Shown: in pieces, positions 1-8,785 of the stretch | How the letters are laid out: each line of letters starts with the position of its first letter | Numbering within the stretch: position 1 is the first letter of the stretch | Origin: Pseudomonas sp. GD04091 | Lineage (GTDB): Bacteria; Pseudomonadota; Gammaproteobacteria; Pseudomonadales; Pseudomonadaceae | Assembly: GCF_029836165.1 (NCBI RefSeq) | Contig: NZ_JAOEBG010000004.1 | Span: 248,001-312,000 of the forward strand | Length of the DNA stretch: 64,000 nucleotides | Direction of reading: 5' to 3' | Position numbers and translations under genes: made by a program | Notes under the pieces: model-generated | Seen by the model: only the letters and a program-made list of their open reading frames with translations | Told to the model about the DNA's origin: nothing | Database searches by the model: none

Positions 1-518
1 GCCTTGGCACCGATGTGCTGCGCCACAACCCGGGGATCAAGCTGGTCGCCTCGCCTTACGCCGACGACCGTGACTGGGTCGCGATGCCGGCGCTCAAGCT
101 CGATGCGGCGCTGGTCCACGTGGACCGTGCCGACGCCCGCGGCGTGTGCCAGATCACCGGCCCCGACCACTACATGGACGACCTGTTCGTGCGCGCCGCG
201 ACGGACACCTACGTCACCTGCGACGAGCTGCTCGACAGCGCCTGGCTGCATGCCGACCCGGCTCGTGCCCACCAGGTGTTCTGGGAACGCAACCTGACCA
301 CGGCGGTGGCCCTTGTGCCGGGCGGCGCGCACCCTTCGTCCTGCGCGCCGCTGTACGGCTTCGATGTGCCGCACTTCAAGGCCTACGCCGCCTCGGCGCA
401 GAGCGAGCAGGGCTGGCAGGCCTACGTCGCGCAATACGTGAACTGCACCCACACCCAGTACCTGGAGCGCTGCGGTGGCCTCGAGGCCATCCGCCAGCTG
501 CCCCTGCCGGTTTTCTGA
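1..518 (+). CDS. ipdA: COCHEA-CoA hydrolase alpha subunit IpdA-like, C-terminal part (cut by window edge)
   Basis: The open frame enters from the left edge (codons start at base 3), so the N-terminus is missing; about 171 residues remain. The sequence is a class I CoA-transferase-type alpha subunit. It is followed 12 bp later by the matching beta subunit, and then by ipdC and echA20 homologues, which is the gene company of mycobacterial IpdAB. In that family IpdAB does not transfer CoA but hydrolytically opens the last steroid ring (COCHEA-CoA). The assignment rests on gene order and overall resemblance; an ordinary CoA-transferase is the alternative but is unlikely here. Confidence 0.8.
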   Translation, partial: LGTDVLRHNPGIKLVASPYADDRDWVAMPALKLDAALVHVDRADARGVCQITGPDHYMDDLFVRAATDTYVTCDELLDSAWLHADPARAHQVFWERNLTTAVALVPGGAHPSSCAPLYGFDVPHFKAYAASAQSEQGWQAYVAQYVNCTHTQYLERCGGLEAIRQLPLPVF

Positions 519-530
519 GCGAGGACGCCC

Positions 531-1322
531 ATGACCATCGCAACCCCGTACAGCCTCGCCGAGTTGATGATCTGCGCCGCCGCCGAGGCCTGGCGCCACG
601 ACGGCGAGGTGCTGGCCACTGGCATCGGCGTGATCCCGCGTCTTGCCGCGTCCTTGAGCATGCTCGACAACAACCCGCGATTGATGATGACCGACTCGCA
701 AGCCTACATGGTCGCCGAGCCGGTGCCGGTCGGCCCGCGCAACGGTCATGAGCCCAAGTGCGACAGCTGGATGGGTTTCTCGCGGATCTTCGACAACGTC
801 TGGAGCGGCAAGCGCCACGCGATGATCGGCCCGATCCAGGTCGACCGATTCGGCCAGGCCAACCTTTCCTGCATCGGCGACTACGCCCGGCCCAAGGCGC
901 AGATGCTCGGCGTGCGCGGGCTGCCAGGCAACTCCATCAGCCATGCCAACTCGTTCTACGTGCCCAGCCACAACCGCCGGGTGTTCGTCGAGGGCGAGTG
1001 CGACATGGTCGCCTCGGTGGGCTACAACCCGGCGCGCCTGGCCCGTGGCTGGTCGCTGGACGACATCGACATCCGCCTGATCGTCACCGACCTGTGCGTG
1101 CTCGATTTCCTCGGGCCACGGCACCAGGTGCGGGTGCGTTCGCTGCACCCTGGGGTGAGCCTGGACGAAGTGCGGGACAACACGGGCTTCGCGTTGCATG
1201 TGCCCGACCAGGTGCCGGTCACCGTGGCCCCCAGCGAGGCGCAGCTGCGCCTGATCCAGCGTCTGGACCCGCACGACCTGCGCGCCAGCCAGCTCAAGGA
1301 CAACCCGCCGGGCCAGCGTTGA
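531..1322 (+). CDS. ipdB: COCHEA-CoA hydrolase beta subunit IpdB-like
   Basis: This 263-aa protein is a CoA-transferase-family beta subunit, close to the roughly 250-aa length of IpdB. It has the GLPGN turn near residue 130, in the oxyanion-loop position of the family. It starts 12 bp after ipdA and would form the heteromer that opens the final carbocycle of the steroid nucleus in the cytoplasm. Its function is inferred from pairing with ipdA and from the ipdC, echA20, fadA6 and fadE genes directly downstream in the same operon. Confidence 0.8.
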   Translation: MTIATPYSLAELMICAAAEAWRHDGEVLATGIGVIPRLAASLSMLDNNPRLMMTDSQAYMVAEPVPVGPRNGHEPKCDSWMGFSRIFDNVWSGKRHAMIGPIQVDRFGQANLSCIGDYARPKAQMLGVRGLPGNSISHANSFYVPSHNRRVFVEGECDMVASVGYNPARLARGWSLDDIDIRLIVTDLCVLDFLGPRHQVRVRSLHPGVSLDEVRDNTGFALHVPDQVPVTVAPSEAQLRLIQRLDPHDLRASQLKDNPPGQR

Positions 1323-1333
1323 ACCTGCTGGGC

Positions 1334-1353
1334 AACCCGCCAACTGGGTTTTT
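1334..1353 (+). terminator. weak hairpin between ipdB and the next gene, possible attenuator
   Basis: AACCC at 1334-1338 can pair with GGGTT at 1346-1350 and is followed by TTT. The stem is only 5 bp, so it could at most reduce read-through in the 82-bp gap between ipdB and the crotonase gene. Low support. Confidence 0.2.
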
Positions 1354-1404
1354 GGTCTGTGCCTGAGCAGACAAGGCCCGACACCTCTATCCGGAGTCAC
1401 GATC

Positions 1405-2277
1405 ATGAACACGCAACACACTGAAGAAGCCGAAGAGGTGGTGCTGTACGAGGTCCGCGACGCGGTGGCCCTGGTCACCATGAACCGTCCCGCGTACCAC
1501 AACGCGCAGAACTCGCGGATGACCTATGCCCTGGACGCCGCCTTCGCCCGCGCCTGCGCCGACGACACGGTGAAGGTCATCGTGCTGCGCGGCGCCGGCA
1601 AGCACTTCTGCGCCGGCCACGACATCGGTACGCCCGGGCGCGACGTCGAGCAGAGCTTCGAGCGTGTCAGCCTGTGGTACGACCATGTCGGCAAGCCCGG
1701 CGGCGAGTTCCTCTATGCCCGCGAGCAGGAGGTGTACCTGGGCATGTGCCGGCGCTGGCGCGAGATGCCCAAGCCGACCATCGCCATGGTCCAGGGCGCC
1801 TGCATCGCCGGCGGCCTGATGCTGGCCTGGGTCTGCGACTTGATCGTCGCCAGCGACGATGCCTGGTTCCGTGATCCGGTGGTGCGCATGGGCATTCCGG
1901 GGGTGGAGTACTTCGCCCACGCCCACGAGCTGAACCCGCGCATCGCCAAGGAGTTCCTCTTTCTCGGCGGCCCCATGCCCGCGGCGCGTGCCTATCAGAT
2001 GGGCATGCTCAACCGCGTGGTGCCGCGCGAGCAGCTGGAGCAGGAAACCTTGGCCATGGCCGCGCAGATCGCGCAGATGCCGCGCCTGGGCCTGCAACTG
2101 AGCAAGCAGGCGTTGAACAACGCCGAAGACCTGATGGGCAAGCGCGCCACCATGGACATGGTGTTCGGCCTGCATCATTTCGCCCATGCCCATAACGAGC
2201 TGGTGTCCGGCGACCGTCTGGGTGGCTACGACGCCAAGGCCATGGCCAACGCCCAGCGCGAACCGGGGAGGGCCTGA
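1405..2277 (+). CDS. crotonase-superfamily protein lacking both classical catalytic glutamates
   Basis: This 290-aa enoyl-CoA hydratase/isomerase-family protein has the N-terminal HFCAGHDI oxyanion motif near residues 71-78 and a second oxyanion stretch CIAGGLMLAW near 133-142. At the positions of the two hydratase glutamates (GGGCEL and PE in rat crotonase) it has Met and Val, so plain hydratase chemistry is doubtful. A glutamate lies a few residues later in GVEYF. It is longer than usual because of an insert around residues 85-115. It lies between ipdB and ipdC, with the ipdC ATG 2 bp after its stop, so it should act on a CoA thioester of the ring C/D pathway; the exact step is not assigned. 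Confidence 0.7.
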   Translation: MNTQHTEEAEEVVLYEVRDAVALVTMNRPAYHNAQNSRMTYALDAAFARACADDTVKVIVLRGAGKHFCAGHDIGTPGRDVEQSFERVSLWYDHVGKPGGEFLYAREQEVYLGMCRRWREMPKPTIAMVQGACIAGGLMLAWVCDLIVASDDAWFRDPVVRMGIPGVEYFAHAHELNPRIAKEFLFLGGPMPAARAYQMGMLNRVVPREQLEQETLAMAAQIAQMPRLGLQLSKQALNNAEDLMGKRATMDMVFGLHHFAHAHNELVSGDRLGGYDAKAMANAQREPGRA

Positions 2278-2279
2278 GC

Positions 2280-3347
2280 ATGACCGTGTCGCTGGCGACC
2301 CGCCTGACCGAACGTCTCGGTTGCCGCTACCCGATCGTGCAGACCGCCATGGGCTGGGTCGCCGACCCGCGCCTGGTGGCTGCGACCTGCAACGCCGGAG
2401 GCTTCGGCTTTCTCGCCGGGGCGACCATCGAACCCCGGCACATGGAGGCGGCGATCCTCGAGACCCGGCGCCTGACCGAGCAGCCATTCGGGGTCAACTT
2501 CCACATGTACCAGGCCAACGCCGCCGACATCGTCGAGCTGGTGTTGCGCCACCAGGTACGCGCGGTCAGCTACAGCCGCTCGCCGGGCCGGCAGATGATC
2601 GCTCGGCTCAAGGACGCCGGGGTGGTCTGCATGCCCACCGTGGGCGCGCTCAAGCATGCGCGCAAGGCCGTGGAGATGGGCGCCGACGTGGTCACCGTGC
2701 AGGGCGGCGAGGGCGGCGGCCACACCGGCGCGATACCCACCGCGCTGCTGCTGGGCCAGGTGCTCGACGCGGTCGATGTGCCCGTGGTGGCCGCGGGAGG
2801 CTTCAAGGACGGCCGCGGCCTGGCGGGTGCCCTGGCCCAGGGCGCCGACGGCATCGCCATGGGCACGCGCTTTCTGATGAGCGCCGACAGCCCGGTGCCG
2901 CCGGCCACCCTGGCGCGCTACCTGGCGGTCGACGACCCGGCGGCGGTGATCGTCAGCCGCGCCCTCGACGGTCTGCCGCAGCGGATGATCCGCAACGAAC
3001 TGCTCGATGCCCTGGAGTCCGGCGGCGCGCTACGCCGCTGGTTGCTGGCGGTACGCAGCGGCCTGGCCTACCGCCGGTACACGGGGCTCAGCCTGGGCCA
3101 GTTGCTGGGCGGCGCACTGAAGATGCGTCGGGCTGGCGAGCTGAGCGCCGCCCAGAGCCTGATGGCCGCCAACGCGCCGATGGTGATCCAGAAGGCCATG
3201 GTCGATGGCCTGCCCGCCGAGGGCGTGCTGCCGGCTGGCCAGGTGGCCGCCGGTATCGACAGCCTGCCGGGCTGCGCCGAACTGATAGAGCAGATCGTCC
3301 GGGACGCCGAGCGGCACCTGGGCGCGCTGTGTCGCCGACTTTCGTAA
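2280..3347 (+). CDS. ipdC: IpdC-like flavin-dependent CoA-ester oxidoreductase (NMO/2-nitropropane dioxygenase fold)
   Basis: This 355-aa protein has the length of mycobacterial IpdC. The TIM-barrel nitronate-monooxygenase-like fold is shown by an N-terminal PIVQTAMGWV stretch and the flavin-phosphate motif GGEGGGHTG near residues 142-150. In the steroid pathway IpdC introduces a ring double bond in the bicyclic HIP-CoA intermediate before EchA20 cleaves ring D. It starts 2 bp after the preceding crotonase and is followed 12 bp later by the EchA20 homologue. The family also contains true nitronate monooxygenases, but the context argues strongly for IpdC. Confidence 0.85.
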   Translation: MTVSLATRLTERLGCRYPIVQTAMGWVADPRLVAATCNAGGFGFLAGATIEPRHMEAAILETRRLTEQPFGVNFHMYQANAADIVELVLRHQVRAVSYSRSPGRQMIARLKDAGVVCMPTVGALKHARKAVEMGADVVTVQGGEGGGHTGAIPTALLLGQVLDAVDVPVVAAGGFKDGRGLAGALAQGADGIAMGTRFLMSADSPVPPATLARYLAVDDPAAVIVSRALDGLPQRMIRNELLDALESGGALRRWLLAVRSGLAYRRYTGLSLGQLLGGALKMRRAGELSAAQSLMAANAPMVIQKAMVDGLPAEGVLPAGQVAAGIDSLPGCAELIEQIVRDAERHLGALCRRLS

Positions 3348-3359
3348 GGGGGAATCGCA

Positions 3360-4115
3360 ATGCAAGCGTTCAGTGTCAGCATCGACAACGGTATCGCCGA
3401 GATGGTCCTCGACCATCCCCCGGTCAATGCCTTCAACCGCCAGGGCTGGGCCGCCATCGCCAGCAGCCTGCAGGCCCTCGGCCAGGATCCGCGGGTCCGG
3501 GTCATCGTCATCCGCGCCGAAGGCCGTGGCTTCTGCGCCGGCGTCGACATCAAGGAACTGGCCGCCGACGACAACCTGATCGTCGCGGTGAACAAGGGCA
3601 ACTACGACACCTTCAAGGCCGTGCACCGCAACTCGGTGCCGGTGATCGTCGCCGTGCATGGCTTCGTGCTGGGTGGCGGCATCGGCATCTGCGGCGCCGC
3701 AGACATCGTCGTCGCCGCCGACTGCGCGCGCTTCGGCGTGCCCGAGGTGGACCGTGGCGCCATGGGCGGCGGCGCCCACCTGCAACGCCTGTTCCCGGTG
3801 CAGAAGGTGCGCCACATGTATTTCACCGGCGCGATGATCGATGCCGCCGAGGCCTACCGCCTGGGCGCCGTCGAGCGCGTGGTGCCCCGCGAGCAGCTGC
3901 GCGGGGCGGCCATGGGCATCGCCGCGGCCATCGCCGCCAAGAGCACGGCGATGATCCGCCTGGCCAAGGAGGCGCTCAACGGCATCGAGGACGGCGATCT
4001 GGAAGGCAAGTACCGCTGGGAGCAGGGCTTCACCCTCGAGGCCTACCGCAGCCAGGATTCCCAGGAAGCCCGCGACTCGTTCGTCGAGAAGCGCGACGCG
4101 AACTTCAACGGCTGA
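3360..4115 (+). CDS. echA20: EchA20-like ring D hydrolase (crotonase family)
   Basis: This 251-aa crotonase resembles mycobacterial EchA20 closely along its length: an RAEGRGFCAGVDIKEL block near 43-58, a GFVLGGGIGICGAADI block near 101-116, and PEVDRGAMGGGAHL near 127-140. EchA20 hydrolytically opens ring D of the HIEC-CoA intermediate to give COCHEA-CoA, the substrate of IpdAB. The glutamate in PEV is kept, while the GGGCE-type glutamate is replaced. A purine-rich ribosome site (AAGGGGGA) precedes the ATG. It lies in the same operon as ipdA, ipdB and ipdC. Confidence 0.85.
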   Translation: MQAFSVSIDNGIAEMVLDHPPVNAFNRQGWAAIASSLQALGQDPRVRVIVIRAEGRGFCAGVDIKELAADDNLIVAVNKGNYDTFKAVHRNSVPVIVAVHGFVLGGGIGICGAADIVVAADCARFGVPEVDRGAMGGGAHLQRLFPVQKVRHMYFTGAMIDAAEAYRLGAVERVVPREQLRGAAMGIAAAIAAKSTAMIRLAKEALNGIEDGDLEGKYRWEQGFTLEAYRSQDSQEARDSFVEKRDANFNG

Positions 4116-4126
4116 GGAGGGCGGAC

Positions 4127-5293
4127 ATGGACCTGACCTACACCACCGGCCAGCAGGCCTTTCGCGCCGAGGCACGGGCCTGGCTCTTGGCCAACGTGCC
4201 GGCGCAAGCGCTGCCGTCGTTCGACACCGAAGAGGGGTTCGCCGCCCACCGTGCCTGGGAGGCGCGCCTGAACGACGGGCGCTGGGGCATGGTCACCTGG
4301 CCCACGCGCCTGGGCGGACGTGGCTGCGACCTGATCGAGTGGCTGATCTTCGAGGAGGAGTACTACCGTGCCGGCGCGCCGGCACGGGTCAACCAGAATG
4401 GCATCTTCCTGCTCGGGCCGACCCTGATGGAGTACGGCACGGAGCAACAGAAGGCGCGTTTCCTGCCGCGCATGGCCACCGGCCAGGACATCTGGGCCCA
4501 GGGCTGGTCCGAGCCCGGCGCCGGCTCCGACATGGCGGCGATCCGTTCGCGCGCCGAGCGCGACGGCGACCACTACGTGATCAATGGCCAGAAGACCTGG
4601 TCGACCCGCGCGGTGTGGGCCGACTGGGTGTTCGGCATCTTCCGCACCGACCCCGGCTCCCAGCGCCACCACGGTCTCACCTTCATCCTCGTGCCATTGG
4701 ACACGCCCGGCATCACCGTGCGGCCGATCCCGCAGCTCAACGGCCTGCCGGGTTTCGCCGAGATCTTCTTCGACGATGTGCGTGTGCCGGTGGAGAACGC
4801 CCTGGGCGGCGAAGGCATGGGTTGGCATGTGGCGATGTCCACCGCCGGTTTCGAGCGCGGGTTGATGTTGCGCTCCCCGGCGCGTTTTCAGGAAACCGCG
4901 CGGCGCCTGCTGCAGCTGTACCGGGACAACCGCGAGGCGGCCGATCGCGATCCGGCCATCGGCGAGGCGGTGATGCGCGCCTGGCTGGATGCCGAGGCGT
5001 ACACCCAGTCCACCTACATGACCGCCTCGAAGCTGGTCAAGGGCGGGCGTATCGGTCCGGAATCGTCGACCAACAAGATCTTCTGGTCCGAGCTGGACCT
5101 GCGCATGCACGAGACGGCCATGAGCATCCTCGGCCAGTGCGCCGAACTGCTGCCCGAAGCGCCTCTGGCGCGTGACGTCGGCCAGTGGCTGGATGGCTTC
5201 CTGTTCGCCCAGGCCGGGCCGATCTACGCCGGCACCAACGAGATCCAGCGCAACATCATCGCCGAACGCATGCTCGGCATGCCGCGTGCCTGA
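4127..5293 (+). CDS. acyl-CoA dehydrogenase, FadE31-like large subunit
   Basis: The 388-aa protein starts at the ATG preceded by GAGGAGG. It has the WSEPGAGSDMA substrate/FAD motif near 127-137 and the C-terminal IYAGTNEIQRNI FAD-interface motif. It matches the FadE31 pattern, including RLGGRGCDLIEWLIFEEEY. The medium-chain catalytic Glu (YEGT) is Ala here; a Glu in the GFERG block may be the base, as in isovaleryl-CoA dehydrogenase (inference). The shorter acyl-CoA dehydrogenase begins 9 bp downstream, and mycobacterial steroid enzymes of this kind are alpha2beta2 heterotetramers. The likely step is desaturation of the methyl-oxo-octanedioyl-CoA formed after ring opening. Confidence 0.75.
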   Translation: MDLTYTTGQQAFRAEARAWLLANVPAQALPSFDTEEGFAAHRAWEARLNDGRWGMVTWPTRLGGRGCDLIEWLIFEEEYYRAGAPARVNQNGIFLLGPTLMEYGTEQQKARFLPRMATGQDIWAQGWSEPGAGSDMAAIRSRAERDGDHYVINGQKTWSTRAVWADWVFGIFRTDPGSQRHHGLTFILVPLDTPGITVRPIPQLNGLPGFAEIFFDDVRVPVENALGGEGMGWHVAMSTAGFERGLMLRSPARFQETARRLLQLYRDNREAADRDPAIGEAVMRAWLDAEAYTQSTYMTASKLVKGGRIGPESSTNKIFWSELDLRMHETAMSILGQCAELLPEAPLARDVGQWLDGFLFAQAGPIYAGTNEIQRNIIAERMLGMPRA

Positions 5294-5302
5294 GGAGAGA
5301 CC

Positions 5303-6358
5303 ATGGACTTCAGTTTCAACAGCGACCAGTTGCTCTTTCAGGACAACGTGCGCGGCTTTTTGCTCAACGAAGTGACCCCCGAGCGCATCCGCGCACTGTG
5401 GCAGACCGACAGTGGACGATGCGACCGCTTGTGGGCGCAGCTGGTGGAACTGGGCCTGACCGCGCTGACCGTGCCGGAGGCTCATGGGGGCCTGGGCATG
5501 GGCCCGCTGGATTTCGTCCTGCTGGCCCAGGAGTGCGGCTATGCCGGGCTGCCCGAGCCGTTGGTCGAGACGATGCTGGTGGCCGTGCCGCTGCTGGCCG
5601 AGCTGGACACGGCGCATGACGCGCTCAAGCACGACTGGCTGGGGCGAGTGGCCGCGGGGCGGGCACGCCTGGCGGTGGTCGAGCCGGGCAACCCGCTGGT
5701 CGCCGACGCGCATGTCGCCGACCTGCTGCTGCTCGGCCATGACGATGCACTGCACGCAGTGCCGCGTGAGGCCGTCGAGCTGGTGCGCAATCCGTCGGTC
5801 GACCCCAGTCGGCAATTGTTCCAGGTGCTGTGGACGCCCAGCGCAGCCACCTGCGTGGCACGGGGCGAACGGGCCAGGCAGTTGCTGGCCGGTGCTTTCG
5901 AACGTGGCGCCCTGGGTTGTGCCGCTCAGTTGCTGGGCCTGGCCAAGCGTATGGTGGACCTGGCCGTGGACTACAGCTTCGAGCGCAAGCAGTTCGGCAA
6001 GCCGATCGGTTCGTTCCAGGCGGTCAAGCACCTGATGGCGGATGTCGCCGTACGCATCGAGTTCGCCAAGGGGCCGCTGTACCGCGCCGCCCATGCCGTG
6101 GCCAACGGCGCGGCGGACCAGGCGCTGGCGGTGTCCCATGCGCGCCTGGCCACCTCGGAGGCGGCCCTGCTGGCCGCGCGCAACGCGATCCAGACACACG
6201 GCGCCATGGGCTACACCTGGGAGGTCGACCTGCAACTGTTCATGAAGCGCGCCTGGGCCCTGGACAAGGCCTGGGGCGATGCGGCCCTGCACAAGGCACG
6301 ACTGCGCGAGGCGTTGTTCGACCATGGCCGGGTGATCGGCGCCGGCACCACGTTCTGA
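5303..6358 (+). CDS. acyl-CoA dehydrogenase, FadE32/FadE33-like small subunit
   Basis: This 351-aa acyl-CoA dehydrogenase-family protein has a weakly conserved middle domain and lacks the TEP(G/A)SGSD motif, but keeps the C-terminal SFERKQFGKPIGSFQ segment and the HGAMGYTWE block. That is the form of the partner subunits in steroid FadE heteromers. It starts 9 bp after the FadE31-like gene with a GAGGAGAGACC ribosome site. It is likely to need that partner for activity. The choice between FadE32 and FadE33 cannot be made by reading. Confidence 0.7.
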   Translation: MDFSFNSDQLLFQDNVRGFLLNEVTPERIRALWQTDSGRCDRLWAQLVELGLTALTVPEAHGGLGMGPLDFVLLAQECGYAGLPEPLVETMLVAVPLLAELDTAHDALKHDWLGRVAAGRARLAVVEPGNPLVADAHVADLLLLGHDDALHAVPREAVELVRNPSVDPSRQLFQVLWTPSAATCVARGERARQLLAGAFERGALGCAAQLLGLAKRMVDLAVDYSFERKQFGKPIGSFQAVKHLMADVAVRIEFAKGPLYRAAHAVANGAADQALAVSHARLATSEAALLAARNAIQTHGAMGYTWEVDLQLFMKRAWALDKAWGDAALHKARLREALFDHGRVIGAGTTF

Positions 6359-6366
6359 ACCCATCC

Positions 6367-6455
6367 CCTGTGGGCGCGGGCTTGCCCGCGAACACGGGCG
6401 TGGCCCGGGCCATGCACCGCGCTGTCAATTTCGTGGGTAAACCCGCTGCCACAGG
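6367..6455. repeat. inverted pair of REP-like elements
   Basis: GTGGGCGCGGGCTTGCCCGC begins at 6370, and its counterpart lies in reverse orientation at 6432-6455 (reverse complement reads CCTGTGGCAGCGGGTTTACC). Two REPs facing each other about 40 bp apart, in the 136-bp gap between the fadE pair and fadA6, match the usual REP doublet arrangement in the Pseudomonas putida group. Confidence 0.75.
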
Positions 6456-6494
6456 TCCGCTACATCCCAGCATTTTTGTTTCAGGAGCTAGAAC

Positions 6495-7643
6495 ATGCCC
6501 GAAGCCTATATCGTCGACGCCCTGCGCACGCCCACCGGGCGGCGCAAGGGCGGCCTGGCCCATATCCACGCCGCCGATCTGGGCGCCCATGTGCTGCGCG
6601 CCCTGGTCGAGCGCAACCCGATCGCCGACGACGACTACGACGACGTGATCTTCGGCTGCGTCGACACCATCGGCCCGCTGGCCGGCGACATCGCCCGCAC
6701 CGCCTGGCTGGCCGCCGGGCTCAGCCAGGCGGTGCCCGGCACCACCATCGACCGCCAGTGCGGTTCGTCCCAGCAAGCGGTGCATTTCGCCGCCCAGGCG
6801 GTAATGAGCGGCGCCCAGGACGTGGTGATCGCCGGTGGTGTGCAGACCATGACCCAGATCCCCATCTCGTCGGCCATGACGGCCGCCGAGCCGCTGGGCT
6901 TCACGGACCCGTTCACCGGCTCCGAGGGCTGGGTGCGCCGCTACGGCGCGACCGCACCGACGCAGTTCCGCGCGGCGCAGATGATCGCCGAGCGCTGGCA
7001 GCTCAGTCGTCAGGCTCTGGAAGCCTATGCGCTCGAATCCCACCGACGCGCCCTGCGCGCCATCGAGCGGGGCCACTTCGATCGCGAGATCGTGCCGCTG
7101 GCCGGGGTCGTGCACGACGAGACGCCGCGTCATACCAGCCTGGACAAGATGGCCGAACTGGAGCCGCTGTTCGGTTGCGACCGGGTCACCGCCGGGGTGT
7201 CGAGCCAGACCTGCGATGCCGCCAGCGCGCTGCTGATCGTCTCCGAGGCGGCGCTCAGACGCTATGGCCTGACGCCCCGGGCACGCATCCACCACATGAG
7301 CGTGCGCGGCGACGATCCGCTGTGGATGCTCACCGCGCCGATCCCGGCCACGGCCCATGCCCTCGAACGCGCCGGCATGCGCCTGGAGGACATCGACCGG
7401 GTCGAGATCAACGAGGCATTCGCCTCGGTGGCCATGGCCTGGCTCGAGGAGACCGGCTACCCACACGCCCGGACCAACGTCAACGGCGGCGCCATCGCCC
7501 TCGGCCACCCCTTGGGCGCCACCGGCACCCGGCTGATGTGCAGCCTGCTCCACGAGCTGGAGCGCACGGGCGGGCGCTATGGCCTGCAGACCATGTGCGA
7601 AGGCGGTGGCCAGGCCAACGTGACCATTATCGAGCGCCTGTAG
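6495..7643 (+). CDS. fadA6: FadA6-like steroid-ring thiolase
   Basis: The 382-aa thiolase matches mycobacterial FadA6 closely. The nucleophilic Cys89 is in DRQCGSSQQ, the His is in the GHPLGATG motif, and the second Cys is in QTMCEGGG near the C-terminus. FadA6 is thought to thiolyse the 6-methyl-3,7-dioxodecanedioyl-CoA produced by IpdAB, releasing acetyl-CoA. The start follows CAGGAGC. The gene belongs to the first operon, separated from the fadE pair by REP elements. Confidence 0.85.
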   Translation: MPEAYIVDALRTPTGRRKGGLAHIHAADLGAHVLRALVERNPIADDDYDDVIFGCVDTIGPLAGDIARTAWLAAGLSQAVPGTTIDRQCGSSQQAVHFAAQAVMSGAQDVVIAGGVQTMTQIPISSAMTAAEPLGFTDPFTGSEGWVRRYGATAPTQFRAAQMIAERWQLSRQALEAYALESHRRALRAIERGHFDREIVPLAGVVHDETPRHTSLDKMAELEPLFGCDRVTAGVSSQTCDAASALLIVSEAALRRYGLTPRARIHHMSVRGDDPLWMLTAPIPATAHALERAGMRLEDIDRVEINEAFASVAMAWLEETGYPHARTNVNGGAIALGHPLGATGTRLMCSLLHELERTGGRYGLQTMCEGGGQANVTIIERL

Positions 7644-7658
7644 GCGCGGGAGAGCAGC

Positions 7659-8534
7659 ATGCGCAGTTGTGACAACCGAAGCGTGATCATCACCGGTGCC
7701 GGGGGCGGCCTGGGCAGGGCCTATGCACTGGCATTCGCCGCCGAAGGCGCCAGGGTGCTGGTCAACGACATCAATCGCGAGGCCGCCGAGGCGGTGGCCG
7801 CGCAGATCCGCGCGCAGGGCGGCCAGGCCCTGGCCAACAGCGGCGACATCACCGACTACGCCGACGCCGGGCTGATCCTGCGGGCGGCCCTGGACGCCTT
7901 CGGCGGGGTCGACGTGCTGGTGAACAACGCCGGCATCTGCCGCGACCGGATGTTCGCCAGCCTGACCGAAGCGGACTGGGACGCCGTGATGGCGGTGCAC
8001 CTGAAGGGGCATTTCTGCCTCGCCAGCCATGCCGTGCGCCACTGGCGCGAGCAGGCCAAGCAGGGCATGGCGGTGGACGCGCGGATCATCAACACCAGCT
8101 CCGGCGCCGGTCTGCAGGGGTCGATCGGCCAGTCCAACTACGCCGCGGCCAAGGGCGGTATCGCTGCCCTGACCCTGGTGCAGGCGGCGGAGCTGGCGCG
8201 TTACGGCATCACCGTCAACGCCCTGGCCCCGGCGGCGCGCACCGGCATGACCGAACAGGTGTTCGCCGAGGTGATGAAGCAGCCGGAGCAGGGCTTCGAC
8301 CACTTCGCCCCGGAGAACGTCGCGCCGCTGGTGGTGTGGCTGGGGTCGGTGGACTCGGCCGGGGTCACCGGGCAGCTGTTCGAGGTCGAGGGCGGCAAGC
8401 TGTCCATCGCCGATGGCTGGCGGCGCGGCCCGCAGGTCGACAACCAGGGCCGCTGGGCGGTGGCCGAGGTGGGCGCGGCGGTGGCCGGCCTGTTGCAGAG
8501 CGCGGTGCCGGCGCAGAAGGTCTACGGCACCTGA
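7659..8534 (+). CDS. SDR 3-hydroxyacyl-CoA dehydrogenase-type (Rv3548c-like)
   Basis: This 291-aa classical short-chain dehydrogenase has TGAGGGLG at about 12-19 for NAD(P), NNAG near 91, and the catalytic Ser/Tyr/Lys in NTSSGAG and NYAAAKGG. The long C-terminal extension resembles the dehydrogenase part of type 2 multifunctional beta-oxidation enzymes. It is the last gene of the first operon and is followed by a strong terminator. It probably oxidises a 3-hydroxyacyl-CoA formed after the FadE31/32 step (inference). Confidence 0.7.
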   Translation: MRSCDNRSVIITGAGGGLGRAYALAFAAEGARVLVNDINREAAEAVAAQIRAQGGQALANSGDITDYADAGLILRAALDAFGGVDVLVNNAGICRDRMFASLTEADWDAVMAVHLKGHFCLASHAVRHWREQAKQGMAVDARIINTSSGAGLQGSIGQSNYAAAKGGIAALTLVQAAELARYGITVNALAPAARTGMTEQVFAEVMKQPEQGFDHFAPENVAPLVVWLGSVDSAGVTGQLFEVEGGKLSIADGWRRGPQVDNQGRWAVAEVGAAVAGLLQSAVPAQKVYGT

Positions 8535-8560
8535 GTCGAGGTTTTCCCGCCTGATTGGCG

Positions 8561-8595
8561 AACCGCGCCACATGCCAGGGTGGCGCGGTTTTTTT
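8561..8595 (+). terminator. strong Rho-independent terminator ending the ipd operon
   Basis: AACCGCGCCA at 8561-8570 pairs perfectly with TGGCGCGGTT at 8581-8590 (10-bp stem, 10-nt loop), followed directly by TTTTT. It lies 27 bp after the stop codon of the SDR gene. Confidence 0.92.
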
Positions 8596-8620
8596 AGCAA
8601 CGCGCCGCCCGCGCGGCTAT

Positions 8621-8639
8621 GGGCGCCGGCTTGCCGGCC
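8621..8639. repeat. degenerate REP-like element
   Basis: The stretch GGGCGCCGGCTTGCCGGCC has the palindromic GCCGGC-TT-GCCGGC core of a Pseudomonas REP. It lies between the terminator and the promoter of the next operon. Confidence 0.45.
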
Positions 8640-8702
8640 AGAGGCCGGTGCCGGCATCACAAGGCTGTTGCTCATGCAGCCAGTGGCCGTCCTGCGCACG
8701 CC

Positions 8703-8722
8703 CCTAGTCCGATCGGCCGATT
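8703..8722 (+). promoter_or_regulatory. steroid-regulon operator, site 1 (before the FadE30 operon)
   Basis: CCTAGTCCG-AT-CGGCCGATT fits the 9-2-9 dyad of the cluster, with the better half towards the gene. It lies 64 to 83 bp before the ATG at 8786. A -10-like CACACT follows at 8743-8748, about 31 to 36 bp from the dyad centre, the same distance as at the other sites. Confidence 0.7.
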
Positions 8723-8785
8723 CTACCGCCCCTCCATCCGGCCACACTCAGCGCCACCTGAGGCAGACGAGTAGAAGACGCCGCG

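Noticed and set aside
2186..4126. A long open frame in frame with the FadE31-like gene that reaches back over ipdC and echA20
   Set aside because: It is an effect of high GC. The real start at 4127 has a ribosome site and matches the family N-terminus; the upstream reading overlaps two well-supported genes and has arginine/proline-rich nonsense sequence.
4043..8747. Very long open frames on the strand opposite to the fadE and fadA6 genes
   Set aside because: They mirror high-GC codon positions of the real genes, are His/Gln/Gly-rich and show no family resemblance.
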